64,000 nt of DNA from contig JAWPHD010000007.1 in NCBI GenBank assembly GCA_037043455.1, positions 310,001 through 374,000 on the forward strand, written 5' to 3'. Source of the DNA: Cyrtodaria siliqua. Lineage: Eukaryota; Mollusca; Bivalvia; Adapedonta; Hiatellidae. The notes beneath the pieces are model-generated. The model did no database searches. It saw only the letters and a list, made by a program, of their open reading frames with translations, and was not told where the DNA came from. A program made the position numbers and the translations under genes. Shown here one piece after another: positions 42,807 through 53,830 of the stretch (within the stretch, counting starts at the first letter, position 1; each line of letters starts with the position of its first letter).

Positions 42807-44972
42807 AGCTACACACAACATGTTCTCCGACCCCATATTGACAAGGAGTCTGATCACGTCAGGCATTTTCTAAAACTACTATATATTAATAAAGGTATTG
42901 ATTTCATTGACATGCCTAGTATTTTTCGGGATACCCGTGTAGTTGATTCTATCCCAAAATATTTCAAAAAATCCGAAAGTCCTGTAATTTGTTATAAGTA
43001 TAAAAAGCCTATTAGAAATATTATTTTCAACTACAACAAAATAGTTGCTGACCTTAATATAGTACTTAATACTCCTAAGGAATGTGAATGCAAAACATCA
43101 AACTTTTGCTATGCTCCAGCAGGTCATGTCATTACTGGTAATTTTGATATTGTTGATAAAAGTATTCGGCATTTGTTTTCGAAAGGTCCTAACTATAGAT
43201 TATCTTCAGCTATTGATTTTAATGCCTGTCGTGCCCAAATCGCCCACTCCATTGAAGATTTTAGTATAAAATGGTGTCGTAGAGAACATGCGGCCCAAAC
43301 TCGCTTTCTACTTGGAAAAAGTCTATTCTTAAAATTATAGATACACGTATTAACTTTTATAATGCTAACCCCTCTTTACTACCTCCGAGACCTAGGTTTT
43401 CCTTTCGTAATCTAAAATCGGGAACTCAGGAATTTCATAATAAATTTGTTTTAGTTCCTGCAGATAAAGCAGCTAATAATGTAATTATTGTTTGACGCCT
43501 ACATTACGTCAATGTTTTATCTCTGGAACTCGGCAGCACCAATTCGTATACTCCAGTTAATTCTACTGAGGATGATGTTGTTTCCGCACATATCACTCGG
43601 TGCACTACTTTCAAGGCTGGTGTAAGCGATAAGCAAAATAAACTGCCTACCATGTACTACTGGATTCCTAAATTACATAAAAATCCGTATAAGGCTCGCT
43701 TTATTTCTAATTCTAGTGCCTGCACAACAACAAACATCTCCAAACTTTTAACTTCTTGTCTTACTGCCGTTAAAGATCACGTTAGACTATATTGTGATAA
43801 AACTTATGAAAACTCTGGTATTAATTTATTTTGGTCTATAAAAAATTCAGGAGACGTTCTTGGTAAAATTTTCAATAAAGGTCGTTTCATCATTAAGTAC
43901 TTATGACTTCTCTACACTATATACAACCTTACCACATCATCTTATTAAAGACAAGCTAATTTCTCTTATTCAAAAAACATTCGCTAGAGAAAATACTACA
44001 TTTTTGGCATGTAATAATATTAAAGCGTTTTTCACTAACGGCTGTTTAGACAACTATACTATGTGGACTTGCTATGAAGTTTGTGAAGCACTCATCATCT
44101 ATTAGATAATATTTTCGTCAGGTATGCTACCACCGTTTATAGACAAATTGGGTACGAACTGTGCACCACTTGTCGCAGATTTGTTTTTATTTTGCTATGA
44201 AAGGGATTTCATGTTGAGTCTTTCACCAGATACCCAGGCAGATGTTATTGAAGCTTTTAATGACACCTCTCGGTATATGGATGACATACTGAACATTGAC
44301 AACCCTTTCTTTCCAACTATAGTTCATAATATTTATCCTAAAGAACTTCGGCTTAATAAAGAAAATATATCTGATAATAACGCATCTTTTCTTGATTTAG
44401 ATCTCTCGATTGAAAATGGTAAAATAATTAGCAAAATCTATGACAAGAGCGATGATTTTAATTTTGACATTGTTAATTATCCCCACTTGGAATGGGATGT
44501 TCCCCGAGCAACTTCTTATGGGGTGTATCTGTCTCAACTTATTCGTTTTTCTAGAGCTTGTACTCGAGTTGAGGACTTTAATATTCGTAATCTTTGTATA
44601 ACTAAAAAGTTACTCAATCAGGGTTACCGTTACCATAAACATCGTAAAACCTTTGCAAAATTTTAATATCGTAACCCTGATCTTCTTTCCAAATATAAAT
44701 GTAATTTAAGGACTCTTCTGCGACAAGGACTATCACAACCTGACTTCTATGGTGATGTGATTTATAAACTTCGTAAGATTCTTGGTCATGATCACTTTCA
44801 TACTATCTTTGTCAAACTTGTTAAAAAGTTTATCAAAAGAGGTTATGACCCTATCATTTTGCAACGTACTGCATGCTTGGTGGTGGACCCTTTTACAGTT
44901 CACCACTATGCTTTCCTCTTTAATTGTACGATGACCGGACAGGCTATGGACCCTATGATGACGCCTACCTAA
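42807..44972 (+). pseudogene. Naiad ORF, CxC linker and reverse transcriptase, with in-frame TGA (candidate Sec)
   Basis: The linker region contains P-I-R-N-I-I-F-N-Y-N-K, then C-E-C (CxC at 43,083-43,091) and G-H-V-I-T-G-N. After a one-base shift near 43,292 the frame reads V-P-A-D-K-A-A-N-N-V-I-I-V, TGA (43,493), R-L-H-Y-V, then Y-W-I-P-K-L-H-K-N-P-Y-K-A-R-F-I. Further RT motifs are Y-D-F-S-T-L-Y-T-T-L-P-H, A-P-L-V-A-D-L, and Y-M-D-D at 44,274-44,285. The C-terminal thumb-like region ends D-P-M-M-T-P-T at TAA 44,970. Lesions: a shift near 43,885, a one-base deletion near 44,097, a 14-bp deletion at about 44,148 that removes the G-I-P-M block present at 60,820-60,833, and a stop at 44,664 (TAT to TAA). 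The TGA lies in an otherwise open frame from about 43,295 to 43,904. Confidence 0.85.
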
Positions 44973-45006
44973 AGCCCATTGGGACGGTGGCGTTTGATGT
45001 TTGTCC
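44948..45006 (+). promoter_or_regulatory. Candidate form-II SECIS element overlapping the stop codon
   Basis: Helix I is GGAC (44,948-44,951) with GTCC (45,003-45,006). The quartet is ATGA (44,955-44,958) with TGAT (44,995-44,998), giving tandem G-A pairs. Helix II is GACGCC plus ACC (44,960-44,969, T bulged) with GGT plus GGCGTT (44,986-44,994). The apical bulge is TAAAG (44,970-44,974), then a CCC-ATT-GGG ministem. The distance from ATGA to AA is 12 nt, within the usual eukaryotic range. The TAA stop codon itself gives the conserved adenosines. SECIS elements recruit SBP2 and eEFSec so that UGA is read as selenocysteine. Confidence 0.7.
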
Positions 45007-45475
45007 TTGTTCTTTCTTGTCGTGCCCTTAATGGTGTATTCTCTTACTGCTCTGGCTTCTGCCAAGTCATTGAGTACCTTCATTGTGGCTTTCTAGGCTA
45101 TTGTTTTTTTGTAGTATATTTCACGAGCATATTTGTGTTTTACTTATATTATCTATTGATGATGTCTTGTTGGTTTGAGTTTAGATCATGGCGGGGATTT
45201 CTTTATTTACACTGTCCTGTTTTAATGGGATGACAGTAGGTTAAGTGTGAGGTTTGGTGCACCCTAGAACCGGTTTAAACCCCCAGTGGCCTACTTTGCC
45301 ACTGACCGTTCCAAGGCGGTAGCCCTATTGTCAACCCTTTTGTGTTTGTGATGTGGTTTGCATTTTTTATTACTTTTGTCTTTTCGTTTGTCTGTTTGCG
45401 TGTTTGTTTTTGTGTTTTGTGGTTGACTGTCGTCCTTGAATGCTGCTTTCCCTGTCCGATATTTTTACCCCTTTT

Positions 45476-47341
45476 TTGTTGCCATTGACAGTTCCAAGGC
45501 GGTAGCCATTTGATGTTTGTCATGTCAACCCGGGGCAAGAGTGCGTGAGCGGTAGCTAGCATATTTCACTACCGCTCATGAACAATCTCAATCAAACCGA
45601 GACTGCATATGTGTCGTGCTCGGCCGGTTCCAGGGGTCTATTATCATAATCATTTTTGTATTCTTCTTTGTACTTATGTTTTGTTTCTGTACGTGTTTAT
45701 TTGGTTGACGGTGGTCATTGAATGCTACATTTCCCGTTCAAATTTTATACAGTGTATCTACAGTTATTTTGCTAAATCAATAACGTCACGCTTTAATATA
45801 ACATATAAAGCATATTTCGTTACTAGTAAATAATACCAATAATTGGTCAGCTGACAACTAAATTTTATTGTAATTGTAAAGATTGTTCGTCGTGCAGAAC
45901 ACTGATGTGAATAACTGATTAAAACACAAATGGATGTTACCGCAATCGTACATCAATAAACAATTCCCATTTGTTGAGTGTGACACGTACGTTAATGCAA
46001 CAATGCCCTCGCCCACATAACGAATTACACTTAAATAAAGCATTATATTTCTCATAACAAATCAGTCAATCAATGGTTTTCATAAAACAAATTTAAACAG
46101 GTTTTGTATCCGCAACAAAGCATCCACTTAGTGATATTTATAAAAACATATGTAAATCATTACGCTATTCACAACAAAGCATAGATATTGAGATCATCAA
46201 TAACCCAGTATTGTTATATACAATAGCAGAGATTTTAGTGACGAACATACATTCAAAGTCTATTATACCACATATAGTAGCCGGGGGTTCCACTCTGTCG
46301 AGTCTTAAGACAAATTAAAAAAATTATTTGTTTCAAAAGACACTATCGACAGGAGTAATTAATTAAACGATAAAGCAAAGTAAGAAATCATCTACCGGAT
46401 TACGGCTAAATGATATATTATGTTCTCTATTTTAGTAAAACCAGACGCAAGTTCTTGTGGATCAACTCACATTTGGGATGTCAGCGAAATAAATAAGCTC
46501 TTCAAAACTATTTACTGGTTATGTAGAAACAATAAGATGTTAGGACATGGTGTGTAAAATAACAAATAAACCCCCACATTTTATATATACTAGTCATAAT
46601 TCACCAATCTAAGACTATTTCAATAATATTCTCATTGTGTATTCACGCTTGATTGGTGATACCGTTTAACTGCAAAATAGTGAGTTTAAATCGTCTGCTC
46701 TGATTGAATGAACATATTTCAAATCGTTCAAGTGGATGTGTTTTCTAAGAAACTAGTATAACACGTATACAACTGGGTACTTGCATTTTGTTAAGTACTT
46801 TGAATTAGCGTTCAAAGTTCCTAATTCTAAAACTTACCAACTAGTGTTATTTTGGCAACATATGTTACTAAAATTACCACTATAAATGCGTTTGCAAAAA
46901 CACTTTTGAAACATTTAATATTGACGCTGAATGAATGTTACTTGAATTTCAAACGATATTTAATTGTATATGCTCTCCTGTCAATCTTAAAAAGTGTATA
47001 TCTTTAAGACTTATATTTAGGACTTTGATTCATGTTATGTGTTTTATCAGCAAATTTCATGTTTCATATGCAAGGGCGGTAACTCTAAAAAGATGCAACA
47101 TTTCCAGCAAAATAAATATTTGTTTACAAACCATTGTGCAAGACAAAATACTCATCGCACAACTATTCTAAACAATTGAAACTAAGAAAATGAGCTAAGA
47201 TACAATCGTGAGTAGGAATTATGATCAGGGTATATGCTCATTGAGAAAAACGGTAATTCCCTTGTCGCGATTTTGCCTATTATAATAATCACAGTATATT
47301 AAATAAATGAATATGTTATAGCGAAACCGATTTCGTAACAA
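45476..47341. other. Non-coding stretch with one partial hairpin-rich repeat
   Basis: Bases 45,535-45,648 are a partial inverse copy of the hairpin-rich repeat (GAGCGGTAGCTAGCATATTT, CTCAATCAAACCGAGAC). The remainder is AT-rich with no gene or repeat I can name. Confidence 0.6.
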
Positions 47342-47690
47342 ATTAAAGCCGTTTGCTTGCTAGTAGATATATATGCACATCTTCAATTATTGTCACATTT
47401 TTTTGGTAAGAGACAGGTGGATCTCCAAAAAGAATTGTTTTAAGTGGAACTGTGCATAACGGTTCTTGAGCATGCATAAGTTCGTCTCGACTAGTTTGAT
47501 TTATTGGACAATCGAAGAAAAAGCGCTGCATTTTTTCAATTCCGCCACAGCGGCATAGTGGAGAATCAACTAGTATGTTCTTTAGGAACAAATCAAAATT
47601 TATTGAACTACAATACGTGCGAAATATATATCATTTTGTGGAGCTTATTAAATCGATGTACATTTTAAACGGAATCTCTTTCGATTGTGA
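47342..47690 (-). pseudogene. LINE C-terminal zinc-binding tail remnant
   Basis: The minus strand encodes I-N-F-D-L-F-L-K-N-I-L-V-D-S-P-L-C-R-C-G-G, then M-Q-R-F-F-F-D-C-P, then L-K-T-I-L-F-G, and ends S-K-R-L. The C-x-C-G ... F-F-x-C-P pattern is the typical C-terminus of many non-LTR retrotransposon polyproteins. One stop and loss of everything upstream make it a truncated remnant. Confidence 0.65.
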
Positions 47691-48284
47691 ATTTTATTAG
47701 TAAAGGGCCAGAGGGTTATTCAATGCAGGTAAGGTCTAAAAGTGATCATAAAACGATTCTAGGGCAAACTTAACATATATTCCTTTTAGGCTCGTGAAGT
47801 AAACTGTAATAAGATAAAATTCACTGACATTGTAGTGACAGCATTTATCACTATAATACCACTAGAGTGTTTTTTGACATTAAATGCTGCGCATCTCAAC
47901 ATTTCTATCACACATTAATGTTCTATCAACTGATCAATTTGATTTATTTCGTAGAAGCTGTTTATACATTTTGAAGTATTTCTAGTATTATTTTCAAATA
48001 TTTTTTGACTATTTTAATCTATGTTAATTAGCATTGTTTTCAGGTTAGTGTTCAACATTTGAATGAAAAACACATATTTTACAAATAATTTTGCAAAATG
48101 TTGCATGTTTTGTTAATCCATATAGAGTCTATTAATTAATTCCAAACTCTGTCTGTGTTGGGGGAGATTCGACTGTGCATACTTGCTGTTTGCAGATTAT
48201 GGGGTGTGGTCCACGGTGTGTCATTTACATTGATCTGTCATATTCGTTCTGATGCGGGTGATAATATACTTTACTAAATTACGT
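47691..48284. other. No gene recognised
   Basis: AT-rich, nothing identified. Confidence 0.5.
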
Positions 48285-49955
48285 AAACAATCGTATAATG
48301 CTCGCTTTATTTCGAATTCTAGTGCCTGTACCACCACAACATCTTTCAAGGTTTAAACTTCTTGCCACACTGCTGCTAAAGATCACGTTAAACAATATTG
48401 TACTAAAACCTATGAAAACACTGGGATTAATGTGTTAATGTCTTTAAAAATTCAGGAGACATTCTTGATAACATTTGCAATTAACGTCAAGTTTCATCTG
48501 TAAGTATTTTCGACTTCTCTACATTATACACAACCTTACCACATCACCTTATCAACGACAATCGTATTGCTCTTATTCATAAACCTTCGCTAGAGAAAAA
48601 ATTAAATATTTGGCCTGAAACAATATTAAAGCGTTTTTTTACTAAAGGCATTTCAGAGAAGTACACTTTGCGGACTTGCCAAGAAGTTTATGAAGCACTT
48701 ATTTTCCTATTAGATAATATTTTTGTCAGATATGGAACTACCGTTTATAGACACATTGTTGGTATACATATGGGTACGAACCGTACATCTCTTGTCGCAG
48801 ATTTGTTGTTGTATTGCTATGCAAGATATTTTATGTTGAGTCTTTCATCCGATACTCAGGCAGATGTAAGTGAAGCATTTAATGACACCTCTCGGTATTT
48901 GGATGACATAACGAACATTGACAATCCCTTTCTTTTTCAACTATGGTTAATAACATCAATCCTAAGGAACTTCTACTCAATAAAGCTAACATGTCTGATA
49001 CTGTCGCTTTTTTTCTTGATTTACATCTCCCTATTGAAAATGGCGAAATAATTAGCAAAATCTAGAGAGAGATTTTCAGTGTTATTTTTAATTATCCCCA
49101 TTTAGATGGGGATGTTCCCCGAGCGACTTCTTATATGCTTCTCAACTTATTCGTTTCTTTAGAGCTTGTAGTCGTGTTCAGGACTTATTCGTAATACTGG
49201 TATCACTAAAAAACTAATACAGCAGGGCTACCGTTACCATGAACTTCAAAAAACCGTTGGAAAATTATAATTGTAATCCTGATCTACTTTTAAAATATGA
49301 AACTAATTTAAAAACTCTTCTGCAACAACCTGACTTCTATGGTGATGTGATTTACAAACTTCGAAAGATCTTTGGTCATAATCACTTTCATACAATCTTT
49401 ATTAAACTTGTTAAAAAGTTTATTAAAGGAGGTTATGACCCTATCTTTTTGCAACGCATTGCATGTTTAGTGGTGGATCCATTTACAGTTTGCCACTATG
49501 CCTTCGTCTTTGATTGTGCGGTGACTAGACAGATTGTGGCCCCTATGATGACGTCCACCTAAATCCGTATAGAATGGTAGCTTTTGAGGTTTGTCTTTAA
49601 TAGTGTCTTGTCGTACCGTTAACGGTTTGTTCTCGTGTGACTTTGGCTTCTGCCAAGTCACTGAGAACTTACTTTGTGGCTTTCTAAGCTGATGAATTTT
49701 ATATGATATATACATTGTCATTTATGTGTTTTACTTAATAATTGCCTATTAATTCTGCCTTGTTTGTTAGAGATTATAACCTGGCGGGAATATCTTTCTT
49801 TACACTGTCCCGATTATTGGGATGACAATAGGGTAACAGTGATGTTTGGTGCACCCTAGAACCTGGTTTAAACCCTAGCGACATATCTTTCCTCTGACCA
49901 TTCCAATGCGGTAGCCCTATTGTCCACCCTTGTGTGTTTGTGATGACTTATCTTG
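48285..49955 (+). pseudogene. Old, decayed Naiad RT plus 3' tail
   Basis: RT motifs survive in fragments: C-T-T-T near 48,335, G-T-T-V-Y-R-H-I-V-G-I-H-M-G-T-N-R at 48,727-48,786, and Y-L-D-D at 48,897. The C-terminal F-Y-G-D-V-I-Y-K-L-R-K runs to a stop at 49,560. Numerous indels and substitutions make it older than the copies at 43 and 60 kb. The SECIS position (49,543 on) keeps ATGA and AAA, but helix II is disrupted. Confidence 0.85.
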
Positions 49956-49959
49956 CCTT

Positions 49960-50330
49960 ATAAAGAAATATAAAAAGATCGGACAGGGAAAGTAGCATTC
50001 AAGGAGGACAGTCAACCACAAAACACAGAAACAAACACGCAAACAGACAAGCAAGAAGGCAAAATCAATAATAAATGCAAACGACATCACAAACACAAAA
50101 GGGTTGACAATAGGGATACCACCTTGGAACGGTCAGTGGCAAATGAGGTCACTGGGGGTTTAAACCGGTTCTAGGGTGCACCAAACCTCACACTTACCCT
50201 ACTGTCATCCCATTAAAACAGGACATTGTAAATAAAAAAATCCCCGCCATGATCTAATCTCTAACAAAAACGGCAGCATCAATAGGCAATATAAGTAAAA
50301 CACGAATATGCTCGTGTAAATACAAGTTTC
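49960..50330 (-). mobile_element. Naiad 3' tail, inverted
   Basis: It begins with the inverse of the tail end (AAAGATCGGACAGGGAAAG) and runs to the GCAATATAAGTAAAACAC block. It lies head-on against the plus-strand tail ending at 49,955. Confidence 0.85.
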
Positions 50331-51139
50331 TCTTATGCATAAAGCTGGTTTTTTTCGATTGTTTGTTTGACATTTGAAATTGCATAATTAATGTATGTCT
50401 CCATAAATTAAATGCAATACGGATATTTAGCTACAAGTACTACGCCGTACAATGTATGTAAAACAAAAAAGAAGAAGCACATCATTTGAATTATGAATTG
50501 AGTTATTTCCCATCATGGTATAAATCCCTTTTTCGTAACTAAAGAAAGTGGTTATAGATCCCCTATCGCATTAAAAGATCCCTATAACAGTATGTAAAGA
50601 TTTTGTTTCCAAAACGATGTGGGTAGATATCAAGTAAGAGTGCCGCGTGTTCTTTTAAGATGTCTGATTGCATGAAAAACGAAGGTTTTTAGCACCTAAA
50701 ATGCTACGAACAAAATATTACTAAAAGCAATAAATACATTATTTAGTTGTCAAATCTATGAACTCATGAATATTTAATAAACAACTAATTATATCAAAAC
50801 ACCATATTATACTCTCCTCCGCATTCGGTAATTGTGTGTCTTGTAATGATTAACAGGGTGACGTATCTGGGTTTATCTATGTTTCCTATGGCATCAGTAG
50901 TTTTATATTGTCTTTTCACGACAATAAATGGACTATAAATCCAACTGCAAATTATACCTTATCGTTAATAATCGGCGAAATGAGAGAGGATATATGCTCA
51001 TTACTTAATCTCCCTGGATATAGTGTATCGTTTCATGTATTTTGCCAAGAAAGGAAACAAATGAGAAAAATGGTCCTATCACAGCATCTAAACGCAATGG
51101 CACCGTAGATCCGTATTGTAACACAAGAAAGATCAAATT
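50331..51139. other. No gene recognised
   Basis: Nothing identified. Confidence 0.5.
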
Positions 51140-51355
51140 AACTGTACTATGAAAAGGACAATACACAAAACAAAGAGTGGTGAAGAGTAGGTTATCGATT
51201 TGCAACGGTCAGTAGGCAATATGACCCGCTGGGTAGCTTAAATCGATTTTAAGTGTACACAACCTCGCTATTATCATGTCTTCAAAGACAAAGTAAATAA
51301 AATTACATCCCCTCAAGAGGAAATCTCTAACAATGAAGTCCATATCCAGACGAAT
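51140..51355 (-). mobile_element. Diverged Naiad-related 3' tail
   Basis: TTATCGATTTGCAACGGTCA, ACCCGCTGGGTAGC and CCTCAAGAGGAAATCTCTAA closely follow 26,880-27,040, the diverged subfamily. Confidence 0.65.
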
Positions 51356-51639
51356 TAGAAATCGATACATGTATTTGTTATTGTAAAAATATATATAACT
51401 ACTTGTAGTCGATGGTGAGCCATCGCAGATCCCCAACTTTTTGAAGTGCAAGTCAGAGATGCATGGATTATCTCCCCTAGCTCCGTTTTCCGACATTGCA
51501 TCAACATTTCTCAAAAGTCTCATGCACATCCCTGGCAATATGACAATCAACCCCCAAAGTTTGTATCTGCCATACATCATGATAAACAATACCATAGCTC
51601 CCTAGCAACAGAAAAGACGTCCTCAAAAAAATTTTTTTT

Positions 51640-51865
51640 TTTAGTGTATTAGACATTTTGACCCCTGGGGCGGGCATCTTGGGACGGAGTCAAAAATAAT
51701 GTTACTCTTGCACGTTGTCATGATGTAGGGAAGTCATACACTAAATTTGGTTAAATTCCGTCTAGTGGTTAATTAGTTGAATTGTTAGTGTATTTGAACT
51801 TATGACCCCTTGGGGCAGAGTCAAAACTAGTGTTGCTCTCGTCTTTATGATGTGGTGAAGTACTA
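51640..51865 (+). repeat. Dispersed repeat family E
   Basis: TTTTGACCCCTGGGGCGG, AAAAATAATGTTRCTCTTG and GAAGTCATACACTAAATTTG are shared with 62,740-62,925. A second partial unit follows from 51,785. Confidence 0.7.
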
Positions 51866-52014
51866 CACAAGTCACTTCTGACTGAGAAGTCAGAAACTAT
51901 AATAAATAATGGAAGGAAGTATAAATAAGCATAGTTTTGTCATATAACTGAATTGATAAAATCTTACATTTTTTCCTAACTAAAAAATAAGAGATAAGAA
52001 ATACACGTAGGAAC

Positions 52015-52440
52015 ACCACTATTATCTCCCTTGAATACTCGTGCCCTGCAGATGAAGGTGGTAGATAAATAAAACAAGTTCGCTTTTCTACATTTTACAG
52101 GACACATTGATTTATCTTTACCAGGTTCTAAATCTACAGCATTTTAGGAAGAGATCACAGAAATACGCATGTTGATATAAGATTGCTAGCTAGTTCTGCC
52201 TCATTTTACACATCATGGGTCTAATCACCACGGGGTTGTATTTTTGTCTAAATTTTGATAGGTGTCACGCAAACATGAAATTAAAAAAAGTTCAGTCTGG
52301 TAAATATTTGTTAAATGTGTTTTAAATTGCAGATATTGGATCAATGAAGACTTTAAGCATAAATATATGTTGTAAAATCTGTTTATCTCTATGCCACGAA
52401 CAAAAACATTACAATGGGACTCAATGGACAGTTACTTGTG
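52015..52440 (+). repeat. Dispersed repeat family G, uninterrupted copy
   Basis: The first half (ACCACTATTATCTCC, ACTCGTGCCCT, CATCATGGGTCTAATCACC) matches 53,683-53,830. The second half (GTGTCACGCAAACATG, GTAAATATTTGTTAAATGTG, TCTATGCCACGAACA) matches 59,890-59,961 plus 62,152-62,285, where Naiad copy 2 interrupts it. Confidence 0.8.
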
Positions 52441-52458
52441 GTGCGAGACGTTAAGTAA

Positions 52459-52755
52459 GAGCTGCATAATGGGTATCTTTTAGTCGTTATTCTTAAGGCA
52501 TTGCGCTTTAGAGCTGCAGAATGGCATTTTCATCCGTCATCTCGAAGGTATTGCGCTTTAGAGCTGCAGAACGGTTATTGTTTATCCATTAATGCTAAGG
52601 CATTGCGCTTTCGAGCTGCAGAACAGGTATCTTACATCATTCATCTCTAATGCCTTGCAATTGAGAGCTTCAGAATGGGAATTTTCATCATTCATCTCTA
52701 AGCCCTTGCGCTTTAGAGCTTCAGAACGGGTATCTTACATCCGTCACCTCCAAGC
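52459..52755 (+). repeat. ~51-bp minisatellite, about 6 units
   Basis: The unit core TTGCGCTTTAGAGCTGCAGA recurs at 52,501, 52,551, 52,603, 52,655 (diverged) and 52,706, with GGTATCTTACATCATTCATC between. Confidence 0.85.
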
Positions 52756-52914
52756 AGTATTCGTGTATCTGTGAACGTTTCAGACATGTTAGGACACAGT
52801 TAACACGGTTATTCAGAAATCCCGTCTGTGTATGTATAGTTACTTCAAACTATCTTCATATTGCAGGATTTAGCTGAAAGTTAACTTGATAACTCCATGT
52901 CCACCGCCATATGC

Positions 52915-53112
52915 ATGCCATCTTCGGGATGGTTAAAATTGTGTGCTGTTGATTTTATGAATACTGAGTTCTGCTCAACCCGGGGCTAGAGGGCGTGAGC
53001 GGTAGCTAGCATATTTCACTACCACTCATGAACAGTCTCCATCAAACCGAGACTGCAATATTTCGTATGTGTCGTGCTCGGCCGTTTCCAAAGGTCCATT
53101 ATCATACTCTTT
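52915..53112 (-). repeat. Hairpin-rich ~190-bp repeat, full inverse copy
   Basis: It matches 15,819-16,015 end to end in reverse orientation, including both hairpins and both outer edges. Confidence 0.75.
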
Positions 53113-53682
53113 TTTTGATACCATGTTTAACTAAAAATTAAATATATTTTCAAAACCAATAATGGTATAAGCATAACTTTAGATTCAGTATTTTACAGCT
53201 ATTGGCTTGTAAAACAAACACACATATCAATGAAGACAGACTACTTTGAAACAAATGTCAAAATTAAAGCGAGAGACTGATACTTTTCCCTGGAAAATCA
53301 AAATTTTGACGGGTAACCCTTAGTTTGATATTATTATTTTTAGCAATTTTCTCAATTATTATTTCTTAAAAATCATTGTTATGCTATATTCAGATGTAGA
53401 GTTGCCTTTTCATGTATATTTTAAAGTTTCAGACATAGCTGAGCACAAATGACCTGGAAAATGCAAAATCCCTATCACTACTGCAGATTTTCAAAATATT
53501 AAAGGTACTCGGCCTGAATTTCGACCAATACCCTAGGTCACTAAAACTTGAATAATTTGAAAACCAATAAACATGGAATCAAAATTTTAGCACTTTTTAG
53601 CATGTAATTGATTTATATACATTTTCAGTTATTATTGAGGTGATCGTTAGAAAAAAATTCACCTTAAGGACTCACACCACTA
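53113..53682. other. No gene recognised
   Basis: Nothing identified. Confidence 0.5.
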
Positions 53683-53830
53683 TTATCTCCAATGAATACT
53701 CGTGCCCTACAGATGAAGGAGGTAGATAAAAAAAACTAGCCAATTCTGCCTCATATTACACATCATGGGTCTAATCACCACGGGGTTGTAGTTTTGTCTA
53801 AATTTTGATAGGCAGTAGGAACGCCACGGA
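53683..53830 (+). repeat. Dispersed repeat family G, partial copy
   Basis: It shares the first half of the 52,015 copy, then diverges at GATAGGCAGTAGGAACGCC. Confidence 0.75.

Larger units (their letters stand above)
38485..45475 (+). mobile_element. Composite Naiad-type Penelope-like element with tandem 5' units and nested insertions
   Basis: Order: a 3'-tail piece (38,485-38,690); a first 5' unit (38,697-39,425); a second unit split at 40,057/40,935 by an 877-bp minus-strand Naiad 3' fragment; a third unit that continues into the ORF (41,446 on); a SINE at 42,520-42,795; the RT to 44,972; and a 3' tail to about 45,475. The repeated block CATCCTACAGGGATTGTATG at 38,709, 39,499 and 41,168 gives a unit of about 790 bp once the nested 877 bp is removed. 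Tandem pseudo-LTRs and inverted partial copies are typical of PLEs. The GIY-YIG domain is N-terminal to the RT and joined by a CxC linker, which defines the Naiad/Chlamys group rather than canonical C-terminal-endonuclease PLEs. Confidence 0.85.

Noticed and set aside
44948..45310. Alternative SECIS further into the 3' tail (ATGACAGTAGG to CACTGACCG)
   Set aside because: The arms can pair (GTAGG/CCTAC), but about 80 nt separate the quartet halves, far more than a SECIS allows, and no apical AA fits.
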